From an uncultured Collinsella sp. (GTDB taxonomy: Bacteria; Actinomycetota; Coriobacteriia; Coriobacteriales; Coriobacteriaceae), in the NCBI GenBank assembly GCA_900542125.1, contig UQMO01000006.1, positions 1 to 52,818 of the forward strand: DNA of 52,818 nt, read 5' to 3'. Of the stretch, positions 8,593-19,096 are shown one piece after another; within the stretch, counting starts at the first letter, position 1, and the number at the start of each line of letters is the position of its first letter. The notes beneath the pieces are model-generated. The model was given only the letters and a program-made list of their open reading frames with translations, was not told the DNA's origin and made no database searches. Made by a program: the position numbers and the translations under genes.

Positions 8593-8627
8593 AAAAAGGG
8601 CGCCGACCATTGCGGTCGGCGCCCTTT
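8593..8627 (-). terminator. Terminator of typA
   Basis: A 14-bp perfect GC-rich stem (8595-8608 with 8614-8627), 5-nt loop, and a T5 run on the minus strand. It lies 28 nt past the typA stop and may also stop plus-strand transcription. Confidence 0.9.
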
Positions 8628-8654
8628 CTTATTGGCGGTTATAAGCCCCAGCGC

Positions 8655-10493
<1,839 letters not shown>

Positions 10494-10610
10494 GTAGTTC
10501 CCCTATCTTCTATCCATATACAAACGGCACACGTATGCGGCCCGCCCAGCGATACAACGCTCAGCGGGAATATTGAGCCTTTTACCGAAAACTCGTTTAT
10601 TTTAGCGATT

Positions 10611-11060
10611 TTAGATGAGAGGGGTTTCCTCACCTGCAGGTTCAGGGTCGCTCCACATAAAACCATCGCCGGCGCCCATGCCCTCATACAGCACATATGC
10701 CGAAAAGCCGCTCTCGAGCGTCGTCTCAAAGAAGCTCACGAGCAGAGCGTCGTGATAGCCACCGTCAATCTCAACACAGCCGGTGTAGCCGATGGCATAG
10801 CGGGCGATGCGGCCCAGGCCCTCGTCCTTAAGGCCCATCTTGTGCTCGGAGATAAAGTTGGTGGCAGCCTCCAGGCATGCCTCCTCGCCATCCTCGTCGA
10901 GCGCGGCCAGATAGCGGTTGGAAGCAGCGTCCTCGATCGCCACAACTACGCCCGGATTCTCGCCGGCGGCAAGGTCGTCCAAGAACGCACCAATCAGGTC
11001 ACACACCATGGCGTCGAGCTCGGCGGAGACGTTACCGGCGTCCTGCATATCCTGTGCCAT
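10611..11060 (-). CDS. Hypothetical acidic protein
   Basis: I do not recognise a family for this 149-residue protein. It is acidic and has no signal peptide or transmembrane helix, so it is probably cytosolic. The N-terminal half is helical in character (ELDAMVCDLIGAFLDDLAAG). The C-terminal half alternates hydrophobic and polar residues (CVEIDGGYHDALLVSFFETT), suggesting beta strands. GGAAGG lies about 8 nt before the ATG, and codon use matches neighbours, so it is very likely a real gene. It is close to the membrane-protein gene at 11091-11447 on the same strand and could be co-transcribed with it and the bifunctional-nuclease gene. No function is proposed. Confidence 0.8.
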   Translation of the reverse strand: MAQDMQDAGNVSAELDAMVCDLIGAFLDDLAAGENPGVVVAIEDAASNRYLAALDEDGEEACLEAATNFISEHKMGLKDEGLGRIARYAIGYTGCVEIDGGYHDALLVSFFETTLESGFSAYVLYEGMGAGDGFMWSDPEPAGEETPLI

Positions 11061-11090
11061 CTCTAGACCTTCCCATCGAATCCGGCGTCG

Positions 11091-11447
11091 TTACAGTTCT
11101 TGTGCCTCGGCAGCGATCTTGGCGGCAGCGTCGCGGGCGCGCGTCATATCCATCGCGCGCTTGTCGAGTACCTTGATCTGGTTGGTCAGCATTACCGCAT
11201 CGACCACACCCCAGATTACCAAGCCTGTTGAAATCGAAAACCCAAGCGCACCAACTGTACCACGAAGACGAGAACAGATTACCGCGACAAGGGCGGAGAT
11301 GATAACCATCTTGATATAGGAGCCGCGGCGCTCGCGAAGCGTGCGGGCCTGCGTCACATAGGCGATGCGAGCCGCCTCGGATGCCTCCGAGCGCATCTGG
11401 GCTTCACGCGCGATGGCGGCCGCTTCGGCCGATACGCGGGCACCCAT
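11091..11447 (-). CDS. Small hypothetical membrane protein
   Basis: An approximately 118-residue protein with an Ala/Arg/Glu-rich amphipathic N-terminal helix (about residues 1-40), two hydrophobic segments (around YIKMVIISALVAVICSRL and GFSISTGLVIWGVVDAVML) and a charged C-terminal helix. The likely topology has both tails in the cytoplasm. The ATG at 11447 is preferred because GGAGAGG ends 6 nt upstream; the frame can extend to an ATG at 11477, directly abutting the upstream stop, which would allow translational coupling but has no ribosome site. It follows the bifunctional-nuclease gene. I do not recognise the family. Confidence 0.72.
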   Translation of the reverse strand: MGARVSAEAAAIAREAQMRSEASEAARIAYVTQARTLRERRGSYIKMVIISALVAVICSRLRGTVGALGFSISTGLVIWGVVDAVMLTNQIKVLDKRAMDMTRARDAAAKIAAEAQEL

Positions 11448-11477
11448 CAGCGACCTCTCCGCTCGCGTGCCAGACAT

Positions 11478-11978
11478 TTAGAAATCATCGGGGGAGAGCG
11501 TATGGACGAACTCGTCGAACTTCTCGAACTCCTGCTCGTCGTCAACTTCCTCGGCATGGGCAGAAACGGTACCCAGGCGATTCATGATGTCGTCCTCCAC
11601 GAACATGGGGGCATTACTGCGCACGGCAAGGGCAATGGCGTCACTGGGGCGGGCGTCAATCTTGCGCTCGTCACCATCGACCAGCACGACAATCGTCGCA
11701 TAGAACACCGGCGGCTCGGCACGAACGATCTCGATGCGCTCGAGCTTGGCGCCCAGGGCATCGACGGTGTCAAGCAGCAGGTCATGCGTTATCGGGCGCT
11801 CGGCGCGACCGCTATCGATACCACGGCTAATGGCCGCGGCCTCAAACGAGCCGGTCTGAATGGAAAGCGAACGCAGGGGCGCCGTCGAATCCGACTTGCC
11901 GCAGCGCTCACGAAGCACGATAAGCGATGGCACGGGACCGGTGGCCATGACGATGGTCTCTATGTCGACACGAACCAT
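11478..11978 (-). CDS. Bifunctional nuclease (BFN/DUF151) family protein
   Basis: A 166-residue protein whose core matches the BFN family: phrases such as RPITHDLLLDTVDALGAKL, FYATIVVLVDG and the highly conserved IDARPSDAIALAVRSNAP. Family members with tested activity degrade DNA and RNA; many bacterial copies are uncharacterised. The C-terminal extension (after residue ~138) is acidic, containing HAEEVDDEQEFEKFDEF. The ATG at 11978 is chosen because GGAGG lies about 8 nt upstream; a longer frame to 12026 adds an Arg/Cys-rich segment without family likeness. Its stop codon touches the start region of the membrane-protein gene downstream, suggesting an operon. Confidence 0.87.
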   Translation of the reverse strand: MVRVDIETIVMATGPVPSLIVLRERCGKSDSTAPLRSLSIQTGSFEAAAISRGIDSGRAERPITHDLLLDTVDALGAKLERIEIVRAEPPVFYATIVVLVDGDERKIDARPSDAIALAVRSNAPMFVEDDIMNRLGTVSAHAEEVDDEQEFEKFDEFVHTLSPDDF

Positions 11979-12069
11979 GGAACACCTCCGGTACGTAGCG
12001 GTTAACACACGGCAGGGTCGCCGCATTGAATAGCTATACTACCCAATCTTTCGCCCAGCACACAAAATC

Positions 12070-12108
12070 AAAGTAGTTAATTTGGGACGGGGCTTTTTTG
12101 ACTACTTT
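12070..12108. repeat. Imperfect palindrome with GGGACGGG loop
   Basis: AAAGTAGT (12070-12077) and ACTACTTT (12101-12108) flank a 23-nt centre containing GGGACGGGGC. It lies between the bifunctional-nuclease gene and the tRNA-Ile terminator. The centre resembles that of the palindrome at 8532-8566. Confidence 0.55.
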
Positions 12109-12120
12109 CAGTAGGTAAGA

Positions 12121-12150
12121 AAAAAAGCCCCGAGGCAATGCCTCAGGGCT
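12121..12150 (-). terminator. Terminator of tRNA-Ile
   Basis: AGCCC-C-GAGGC pairs with GCCTC-A-GGGCT around a 3-nt loop, followed on the minus strand by a T7 run. It lies 14 nt past the tRNA 3' end. Confidence 0.87.
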
Positions 12151-12163
12151 CTTCACGTTTTGA

Positions 12164-12240
12164 TGGTGGACCTGACAAGATTCGAACTTGTGACCTCCCG
12201 GTTATCAGCCGGACGCTCTAACCAACTGAGCTACAGGTCC
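12164..12240 (-). tRNA. tRNA-Ile (GAT anticodon)
   Basis: The acceptor GGACCTG starts at 12240 and pairs with CAGGTCC. The anticodon stem-loop reads GGCTGATAACC, giving GAT. The T loop is TTCGAAT, the discriminator is A, and CCA is encoded (12164-12166). It stands alone rather than in an rRNA spacer. Confidence 0.97.
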
Positions 12241-12287
12241 ATCGCGCAAGGGATATATTAGACGAGTCGTTACGCGCGCGTCAACAA

Positions 12288-12474
12288 CTTTTTTGAAAAA
12301 CTTTGGGTGGTGTCGACCCCGGTCGCACGGCGGCATGTGAAGTCGCCTGCTCGGACAGTCCTGACTCGCGCAGAGAGCACATTAAGTGTTCTCTGGCTCG
12401 TGCGGAACTCGCGATCGACTTCACATGCCGCCGTGCGACCGGGGCGAACACGAGTCCCAAGGTTTTCAAAAAAG
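12288..12474. repeat. 187-bp long inverted repeat
   Basis: The core arms at 12317-12345 and 12416-12444 are a perfect 29-bp inverted repeat. Pairing extends outward with mismatches to CTTTTTTGAAAA (12288-12299) and TTTTCAAAAAAG (12463-12474), and partly inward to a centre near 12390. It lies between the gyrA terminator and tRNA-Ile. Frames through it on both strands mirror each other and are not coding. This covers most of the 300-bp gene-free stretch between tRNA-Ile and gyrA. Confidence 0.85.
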
Positions 12475-12501
12475 CGGTCGACGCGCAGGTGCGCCGACCG
12501 C
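12468..12501 (-). terminator. Terminator of gyrA
   Basis: GCGGTCG (12474-12480) pairs with CGACCGC (12495-12501), with an inner GCGC stem and AGGT loop. A T6 run follows on the minus strand. It abuts the outer end of the 187-bp inverted repeat. Confidence 0.8.
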
Positions 12502-12541
12502 CGATATATGGGGTCTGATATTTTCTACCAGCTAGTTCCTC

Positions 12542-15283
12542 TTACTCGTCGAGGAGATCTTCTGGCATGTCGTTGCCGTCGCCTAGGTCGACTGGGGCCT
12601 CTTCGGTGTCGGCTGCGGCCTCGGTGCCTTCACCTTCGGGCTTCTCTTTGGCCGCTGTCATGCGGGCTACAGCGCAGATGCGGTCGTTGTCGTCGACGGT
12701 CATCATCTTGACGCCCTGGGTGGCGCGACCGGTTTGGCTGATCTCGTCGGTCTTGACGCGAATGACCGTCGCGCCCTCCGTCACGATGAACAGCTCATGC
12801 TGCGGGCCCACCGTCTTCATGGCTGCGAGGTTACCCTTGCGCTCGGTCATCTGGATGGTATAGACACCCTGACCGCCGCGGTTCTGCTCCGGGTAATCCG
12901 AGACAGGCGTGCGTTTGCCGTAACCGCGCTCGGTAATGACAAACAGGTCGCCGTTACCGTTGGTAATCTCCATACCAAGAACGCTCACGCCTTCCTTCAT
13001 GCCAATGCCGCGGACACCGCTGGTATCGCGACCGGTGGCGCGCACCTGGTCCTCGGGGAACATAATCGCCTTGCCCGCGGTGGTTGCCATGATGATCTTG
13101 TCACCCTCGCGCACGCGACGCACAGCGAGCAGCGCGTCGTCGTCCCTCAGGTTGATGGCGATCAGGCCGTCGCGGCGGCTACGGTCGTAGGCGCTCATCA
13201 CGGTCTTCTTGACCATGCCACTCTTGGTGGCAAACATCAGGTACTCGTCGGCGGGGAACTCGCGGCAGCTGATGACGCTCGCGATCTTCTCGCCCTCCTC
13301 GAAAGGCAGCAGGTTGACGATCGCGGTGCCGCGCGCCTGGCGCGTGCCAACCGGCAGCTCGTGCACCTTCAGGCGATAGACTTTGCCCTTGCTCGAGAAG
13401 AACAGCACGTACTCGTGCGTGGATGCGATAAACATCTCGTCGATAACGTCGTCCTCTTTGAGATTGACACCCGACACGCCCTTGCCGCCGCGCTTTTGGG
13501 CGCGATAGGCGGCCACCGGGATGCGCTTGACGTAGCCGGTGTGGGTGATGGTCACGACCATGTCCTCGTCGGCAATCAGATCTTCGACGTCCAGGTCCTT
13601 CTCGACATGGCTGATCTCGGTGCGGCGCTTGTCGCCGAACTTCTTGGAAATCTCGCGCATCTCTTCCTTGATGACGCCCAGGATTTTCTCCTCGTGCGCC
13701 AACAGGTCCTCGTAGTAGGCGATAGCACGGCGCAAGCCGTCCAGCTCTTCCTGAATCTTGTCGCGCTCCAGGCCGGTCAGGCGGCGCAGCTTCATCTCGA
13801 GGATGGCCGTAGTCTGCTCGGGCGTAAAGCCAAAGCGCTCGATCAGGCGACTGCTGGCCTCGGAATCGGTCTGCGAGGAGCGGATGATGCTGATGACCTC
13901 GTCGATATGGTCGAGAGCCATCAGGTAGCCCTCGAGGATATGGGCACGCGCCTGGGCCTTCTTGAGGTCAAAGCGGGTACGGCGGGTGACGACGTCGACC
14001 TGGTGGTCGATGTAGTGCTGCAGCATCTCGCGCAGGCTCAGGCATTTGGGAACGCCGTTGACAAGCGCCAGGTTGTTGGCGCCAAAGGTCGTCTGCAACG
14101 AGGTGTACTTGTACAGGTTGTTGAGTACGACCTGCGGGATGACGCCCTTCTTGAGTTCGATGACCAGACGGATACCCTTCTGGTTGGACTCATCGCGCAT
14201 ATCCGAGATACCCTCGATGCGCTTGTCGTTGACGAGCTGGGCAATCTTCTCCTGAAGGGTGCCCTTGTTGACCATGTAGGGAATCTCAGTAAAGACCAGG
14301 CGGCTACGGCCGGTCTTGGTGGACTCCACATGGGCCTTGGCGCGCACGGTGATGGAGCCGCGGCCGGTCTCGTAGCTCTGCTTAATGCCGGCGCTGCCCA
14401 TGATGATGGCACCGGTGGGGAAGTCCGGACCGGGCATGATCTGCATGAGCTCGTCGACGGTGGCGTCGGGGTTGTCGATCAGGTAGCACGTGGCCTCGAT
14501 CGCCTCGGTGAGGTTATGCGGGGCGATGTTGGTGGCCATGCCGACGGCGATGCCCTGGCTGCCGTTGACCAGCAGGTTGGGGAAACGCGCGGGCAGTGCC
14601 ACGGGCTCGGCGAGCGACTCGTCGTAGTTGGGCTGCCAGTCGACGGTGTCCTTCTGCAGGTCACGCAGGAGCTCCATGGCGGGCTTAGCCAGGCGGCTCT
14701 CGGTGTAACGCATGGCGGCGGCGCCGTCGCCGTCGATGTTGCCGAAGTTGCCGTGACCGTCAATGAGCGGCGTGCGCATGGAGAACCACTGTGCCAGGCG
14801 GACCATGGCCTCATAGACCGCGAAGTCGCCGTGCGGATGGTACTTACCGATAACTTCGCCGACCGTCCAGGCCGACTTCTTGTGCGGACGGTTGGGGTAG
14901 ATGCCGCTCTCGTTCATTGCGTACAGGATGCGACGGTGCACCGGCTTTAAGCCATCGCGCACGTCCGGCAGGGCGCGCGCCGTGATGACCGACATCGAGT
15001 ACTCGATGAACGACTGCTTCATCTCACGGCCGAACTCCGAAATCTGGAGCTGGCCACCGTTGATATCCTCGCCGGCCGAGGCACCACGGTCGACTTCGCC
15101 AAAGCTCTCCTCGAGCTCGCCGTCGTCGTCTTCTTCCTCATCATCATCGGCATCGGGGTTATAGGCGTCCGGGTCGCCGTCCTCGCCCTGCTCAGCACGG
15201 GCAAGCAGGCGCTTCAGATCGTCGGGCATGCCGGCATCGCCGGCCTCGTCCATACCCTCGTTATTGTTGATATCGTCTGCCAC
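12542..15283 (-). CDS. gyrA: DNA gyrase subunit A
   Basis: GyrA cleaves and rejoins DNA in the A2B2 gyrase that introduces negative supercoils. The catalytic Tyr lies in AAMRYTESRLAK. The quinolone-determining region reads HPHGDFAVYEAMVRLAQ, so Escherichia coli positions 83 and 87 correspond to Phe and Glu instead of Ser and Asp. The C-terminal beta-pinwheel includes a GyrA-box-like RAQKRGGKG. At 913 residues it is longer than the usual ~820-875. About 75 extra N-terminal residues are strongly acidic (runs of D and E around residues 45-60) before the normal ISEFGREMKQSFIEYSMS start. The start is GTG at 15283 with AGAGGAG 5 nt upstream. It follows gyrB after 11 bp in one operon and has its own terminator. 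Confidence 0.98.
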   Translation of the reverse strand: MADDINNNEGMDEAGDAGMPDDLKRLLARAEQGEDGDPDAYNPDADDDEEEDDDGELEESFGEVDRGASAGEDINGGQLQISEFGREMKQSFIEYSMSVITARALPDVRDGLKPVHRRILYAMNESGIYPNRPHKKSAWTVGEVIGKYHPHGDFAVYEAMVRLAQWFSMRTPLIDGHGNFGNIDGDGAAAMRYTESRLAKPAMELLRDLQKDTVDWQPNYDESLAEPVALPARFPNLLVNGSQGIAVGMATNIAPHNLTEAIEATCYLIDNPDATVDELMQIMPGPDFPTGAIIMGSAGIKQSYETGRGSITVRAKAHVESTKTGRSRLVFTEIPYMVNKGTLQEKIAQLVNDKRIEGISDMRDESNQKGIRLVIELKKGVIPQVVLNNLYKYTSLQTTFGANNLALVNGVPKCLSLREMLQHYIDHQVDVVTRRTRFDLKKAQARAHILEGYLMALDHIDEVISIIRSSQTDSEASSRLIERFGFTPEQTTAILEMKLRRLTGLERDKIQEELDGLRRAIAYYEDLLAHEEKILGVIKEEMREISKKFGDKRRTEISHVEKDLDVEDLIADEDMVVTITHTGYVKRIPVAAYRAQKRGGKGVSGVNLKEDDVIDEMFIASTHEYVLFFSSKGKVYRLKVHELPVGTRQARGTAIVNLLPFEEGEKIASVISCREFPADEYLMFATKSGMVKKTVMSAYDRSRRDGLIAINLRDDDALLAVRRVREGDKIIMATTAGKAIMFPEDQVRATGRDTSGVRGIGMKEGVSVLGMEITNGNGDLFVITERGYGKRTPVSDYPEQNRGGQGVYTIQMTERKGNLAAMKTVGPQHELFIVTEGATVIRVKTDEISQTGRATQGVKMMTVDDNDRICAVARMTAAKEKPEGEGTEAAADTEEAPVDLGDGNDMPEDLLDE

Positions 15284-15294
15284 GTTATCTCCTC

Positions 15295-17325
15295 TTAAGC
15301 GTCAAGGAAACGCGCGTCATGCGCATGTTTTTCAATGTACTCGCGGCGATAGCCGACCTCGGAACCCATGAGCTCGCGCACGGCGCGGTCCGCCACCACG
15401 GCGTCCTCGATCGACACGCGCTGCAGGATGCGGGTCTTGGGGTCCATCGTCGTCGAGGCAAGCTGCTTGGGGTCCATCTCGCCCAGGCCCTTGTAGCGCT
15501 GGACGGTATAGCCCTTGCGCTTCTTGGTGATCTTGCCGTCCTTGGCCTTGCCGTCCTCGTCGTTATCGTCGGGGTTCAGGCCCAGACTCTGGATGGTATC
15601 GCGCAGGATCTCGTCTTCGGGCTGGCGGCCGTTGGGATACACGTAGTGGATCTTGTTGCGCACCTTAATGCCAAAGATGGGCGGGCAGGCAACATAGACG
15701 TAGCCGGCATCGATCAGCGGACGCATGTACTTGTAGAAGAACGTCAGCAGCAGGATGCGGATATGCGCGCCGTCGACGTCTGCATCGGTCATGATGATGA
15801 TCTTGTGGTAGCGCGCCTTGGTGATATCGAAGTCGCCGCCGTCGCCGGCACTCGTCGTGACGCCGCAGCCGATCGCGGTAATCAATGACTGGATGGTGTC
15901 ACTCGAGAACGCGCGATGGTCACCAACGCGTTCGACGTTCAAAATCTTGCCGCGCAGGGGCAGAATCGCCTGGATGTCTCGGCGACGGCCGTCCTTGGCT
16001 GAACCGCCTGCCGAGTCGCCCTCTACGATGAAGAGCTCGGTCAGCTCGGCATCGCGCACCGAGCAGTCGGCGAGCTTACCGGGCAGGGACGCCGTCTCGA
16101 GCAGGCTCTTGCGACGGGTCGCTTCGCGCGCCTTGCGAGCGGCGTTGCGGGCCTTGCATGCCTGTTGGGCCTTCTTGACGATCTCGCGAGCGGGCTTGGG
16201 ATGCTCCTCGAGGTAATCGGCGAGGCCGTCGGTCACGATCTTGAGCGTCAGCGCGCGCATATAGGAGCTGCCGAGCTTGGCCTTGGTCTGGCCCTCAAAT
16301 TGCGGGTCGGGCAGCTTGACCGAGATAACGGCCGAAAGGCCCTCGCGCACATCGTCGCCGGTCAGGTTGGCGTCTTTTTCCTTGAGCAGGTTCTGCTTGC
16401 GCGCGTAATCGTTGATCACGCGGGTGAGCGCGGTACGGAAGCCCTCAAGGTGCATGCCGCCTTCGGGGGTGTAGATGTCGTTGGCAAACGACATGACGTT
16501 CTCGCCGTAGCCGCTATTCCACTGCAGGGAAACCTCGACCTCGCCCATCTTGGCCACAGGCGCGTCCGGGTCCGATTTGCCCTCAATATAGATGGGCTCC
16601 TTAAAGGCCTCGGGGACATCCTTGCCCTCGTTGAGGAACTTGACGAAGTCGATGATGCCGCCCGCATAGCAAAACTCCTCCACATGGGGAGTCGCCTCGC
16701 GCTCGTCGGTCAGCACGATCTTGAGGTTCTTGTTGAGGAATGCCGTCTCCTGCAGACGGTTGTGCAGCGTGTCGAAATCGTAGATGCAGGTCTCGAAGAT
16801 CTCGTCGTCGGGCCAGAAGCTGACAGTGGTGCCCGTCGTCTCCGAAGTGCCCACGACCTCCATTTTCTTGACGGTCTTGCCGCGCGAAAACTCCATCTCG
16901 TAGATGTTGCCATCGCGGCATACCTGCACGACCACACGCTTGGACAGGGCGTTGACGACGGAGATGCCAACGCCGTGCAGACCGCCCGAGACCTTATAGG
17001 CCGAGTTATCGAACTTACCGCCGGCGTGCAAAATCGTCATGACGACCTCGAGCGTCGGGATCTTTTTAACAGGGTGCTCGTCGACGGGGATGCCGCGCCC
17101 GTTGTCGACGACCGTGATGGAGTTGTCGGCGTGGACCGTCACCTGGATCTCGGTGCAGAAACCGGCCATGGCCTCGTCGACGGAGTTGTCAACGATCTCC
17201 CACACCAGGTGATGTAGACCGCTGGCGCTCGTCGAGCCGATATACATGCCCGGGCGCTTACGAACGGCCTCGAGACCTTCGAGAATCTTAATCTCGCCGC
17301 CATCGTAATCGTTTTCGTTTGCCAC
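15295..17325 (-). CDS. gyrB: DNA gyrase subunit B
   Basis: GyrB supplies the ATPase that drives gyrase. The GHKL ATPase domain contains EIVDNSVDEAMAGF and DNGRGIPVDEHP near the N-terminus. A transducer domain and the TOPRIM domain follow (VEGDSAGGSAKDGRRR, then DADVDGAHIR). The C-terminus has QRYKGLGEMDPKQL. The start is GTG at 17325, giving 676 aa, because AAGGAGG lies just upstream; a TTG at 17343 in the same frame has no suitably spaced ribosome site. It is the first gene of gyrB-gyrA and lies just after the terminator that ends the dnaN-recF-dciA-like transcript. Confidence 0.97.
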   Translation of the reverse strand: MANENDYDGGEIKILEGLEAVRKRPGMYIGSTSASGLHHLVWEIVDNSVDEAMAGFCTEIQVTVHADNSITVVDNGRGIPVDEHPVKKIPTLEVVMTILHAGGKFDNSAYKVSGGLHGVGISVVNALSKRVVVQVCRDGNIYEMEFSRGKTVKKMEVVGTSETTGTTVSFWPDDEIFETCIYDFDTLHNRLQETAFLNKNLKIVLTDEREATPHVEEFCYAGGIIDFVKFLNEGKDVPEAFKEPIYIEGKSDPDAPVAKMGEVEVSLQWNSGYGENVMSFANDIYTPEGGMHLEGFRTALTRVINDYARKQNLLKEKDANLTGDDVREGLSAVISVKLPDPQFEGQTKAKLGSSYMRALTLKIVTDGLADYLEEHPKPAREIVKKAQQACKARNAARKAREATRRKSLLETASLPGKLADCSVRDAELTELFIVEGDSAGGSAKDGRRRDIQAILPLRGKILNVERVGDHRAFSSDTIQSLITAIGCGVTTSAGDGGDFDITKARYHKIIIMTDADVDGAHIRILLLTFFYKYMRPLIDAGYVYVACPPIFGIKVRNKIHYVYPNGRQPEDEILRDTIQSLGLNPDDNDEDGKAKDGKITKKRKGYTVQRYKGLGEMDPKQLASTTMDPKTRILQRVSIEDAVVADRAVRELMGSEVGYRREYIEKHAHDARFLDA

Positions 17326-17373
17326 ACGTCCTCCTTCAGTCAAGAAAATGTGTACAGCCTTACTAGTCTATCG

Positions 17374-17404
17374 TAAAAAAATACCCTCGGGAACGAGGGT
17401 ATTT
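17374..17404 (-). terminator. Terminator between the recF/dciA-like genes and gyrB
   Basis: An 11-bp perfect stem (AAATACCCTCG with CGAGGGTATTT), 4-nt loop, and a T7 run on the minus strand. It separates the dnaN-recF-DUF721 transcript from gyrBA. Confidence 0.9.
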
Positions 17405-17430
17405 GGCTCTACAAGGCCACCAGATGCGAT

Positions 17431-17994
17431 TTAAGGCTCTTTTTTGCTTTGCACGCCCTTGGCCCACTCGGCACTGGCTCTCATGGCGTTCTCGAGGGCC
17501 TCGCGCAGTTTTTGGTCTTCGATGGGCGCCACTTGGCGCTCAATCTCGGTGCGCTCGGCATCGCTGAGGTCGGCGTGTGGGGCCGGCGGGCGCTCGGTCG
17601 TCGCTGGGCGAAGGCGCTCCTTGGCGGCGGGCGGCGTGTGACCGGGCGCGGTGGTTTTGAACACCAGGCCGTCCACATGCGCACCGGCGCGCTCCATGCG
17701 CGCGCGGATGATCTCGCGCAACAACGTCATTTCCTGCGTCCACGAGGGCGAGTCGAGATATACCAGCAGCTCATTGGACTCGGGCAGGTAGCGCAGGCCC
17801 GTCACATGCCGCCCCTCGCGCGTGCCCGAGCACACCGCGTTCCACGCGCGATAGACCGCGCGCGACTCCTCGGCGGCCTCCATCTGCGCACGGCGCTCAG
17901 GGGTCGCAGCCGCCAGGATGCGCTGGCGCTCTGCGTTCAAAAAGCCACTGAAGGCGACCGTTTCGCTCTCGCGCTCGTAATTAGCACGCATCAC
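17431..17994 (-). CDS. DUF721 (DciA-like) family protein
   Basis: A 187-residue protein located between recF and gyrB, the classical place for DUF721 genes in actinobacteria. The core (about residues 45-110: YRAWNAVCSGTREGRHV, LLVYLDSPSWTQEMTLLRE) matches the DUF721 KH-like fold. Characterised DUF721 members (DciA) help load the replicative helicase, and that role is plausible here given dnaB in the window. The C-terminal half is Pro/Arg/Glu-rich with a charged helix. The start ATG at 17994 overlaps the recF stop by 14 nt, pointing to translational coupling. A terminator follows. No E. coli-type DnaC loader gene was seen in the window. Confidence 0.82.
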   Translation of the reverse strand: MMRANYERESETVAFSGFLNAERQRILAAATPERRAQMEAAEESRAVYRAWNAVCSGTREGRHVTGLRYLPESNELLVYLDSPSWTQEMTLLREIIRARMERAGAHVDGLVFKTTAPGHTPPAAKERLRPATTERPPAPHADLSDAERTEIERQVAPIEDQKLREALENAMRASAEWAKGVQSKKEP

Positions 17995-19087
17995 CCATGC
18001 TCACCACCTTGGCTCGATCAAGCAGGTCATCGGTAAAGTACCCCAGGTTGGTCGTGGTTATGACCGTTTGGATATCATCGCCGATCAGCCGCAGGAAAGC
18101 ACCGCGACGCTCGCCGTCGAGCTCGCTCATCACGTCGTCTAAAAGCAGCAGCGGGGCGGTGCCCAGGACATCGCGAGCCACGGCCACCTCGGCCACCTTC
18201 CAGGACAGTACCAACGTTCGCTGCTGTCCTTGGCTGGCAAATGAACGGGCGGAGCGACCCGCAACGGTAAACTCAATCTCGTCGCGATGCGGTCCCACCA
18301 GCGTCACGCCGCGGCGAATTTCCTCGTCGGCGTGCCCATCAAGGGCAGCCAGCATGCGCTCGTACGCCCAGCCCTTCAGCTCTTCGCGATCCTCGACCTG
18401 GGGCAAATCCCCCAGCGTGGACGCATAGGACACGTTGGCGGCTTCACCGGACGCCACTTGCCCGTAGGCAGCACGCACATGGCCCGCTAGCCGGTCGAGC
18501 AGGGCCAACCGGTGCACGAGCAGAGCCGCGCCCGCGCGGGCAATCGAATCGTTCCACGCGCCGAGCATCTCGCGGCAACACCAGGCCTCCTTGAGCAAGG
18601 CGTTACGCTGGGTCACGCAGCGACCATAGGTGCTCGCAAGATCGGCATAGCGTGCGCTCAGTTGCATGCCAAAGTCATCGAGGGCGGCGCGGCGCACACT
18701 GGCGCCTCGCTTAACCATGTCCAGATGGTCGGGGCAAAACAGCACGCTCGGCAGAACCCCGCGCACACCGGCGGCAGAGCATCTCTTGCCGTTGCGGCTA
18801 AACGAGCGTTTACCGTCCTCCGCGCTCAATCCCATATCAAGTACGCGGCCGTCGCCCTCGAGCCTCAGCTCGATCTTGCACGAGCCCACGCCATCATGGA
18901 CGAGCTCGGCTGCGGTCGGATGCCTAAACGAGGCGCCGCTCGTCAGCAGCTGCAGCGCCTCTATGAGATTGGTCTTTCCCGCCGCGTTGGGTCCCGCAAG
19001 TATCGTCACGCCCTCGTCCAGGGCAAGACGATAGCTCTCGAAACTGCGGTAGTGCGCGACGGAAAGATCGCGGGCGAACATGGTCAT
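17981..19087 (-). CDS. recF: DNA replication and repair protein RecF
   Basis: RecF is an SMC-like ATPase that helps load RecA at gaps with RecO and RecR. The Walker A motif is GPNAAGKTNLIEAL at about residues 32-45. The ABC signature is SQGQQRTLVLSWK and the Walker B is LLLLDDVMSELD, all in the expected order. The 368-residue length is normal. The ATG at 19087 lies 9 nt after the dnaN stop with no clear ribosome site, so coupling to dnaN is likely; a second ATG follows two codons later. It overlaps the DUF721 gene by 14 nt. Confidence 0.97.
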   Translation of the reverse strand: MTMFARDLSVAHYRSFESYRLALDEGVTILAGPNAAGKTNLIEALQLLTSGASFRHPTAAELVHDGVGSCKIELRLEGDGRVLDMGLSAEDGKRSFSRNGKRCSAAGVRGVLPSVLFCPDHLDMVKRGASVRRAALDDFGMQLSARYADLASTYGRCVTQRNALLKEAWCCREMLGAWNDSIARAGAALLVHRLALLDRLAGHVRAAYGQVASGEAANVSYASTLGDLPQVEDREELKGWAYERMLAALDGHADEEIRRGVTLVGPHRDEIEFTVAGRSARSFASQGQQRTLVLSWKVAEVAVARDVLGTAPLLLLDDVMSELDGERRGAFLRLIGDDIQTVITTTNLGYFTDDLLDRAKVVSMGDAC

Positions 19088-19096
19088 GGCGCAGCG

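Noticed and set aside
12307..12711. Frame running through the 187-bp inverted repeat into gyrA
   Set aside because: Mirror frames exist on both strands because of the repeat; it overlaps the gyrA C-terminus and has no ribosome site.
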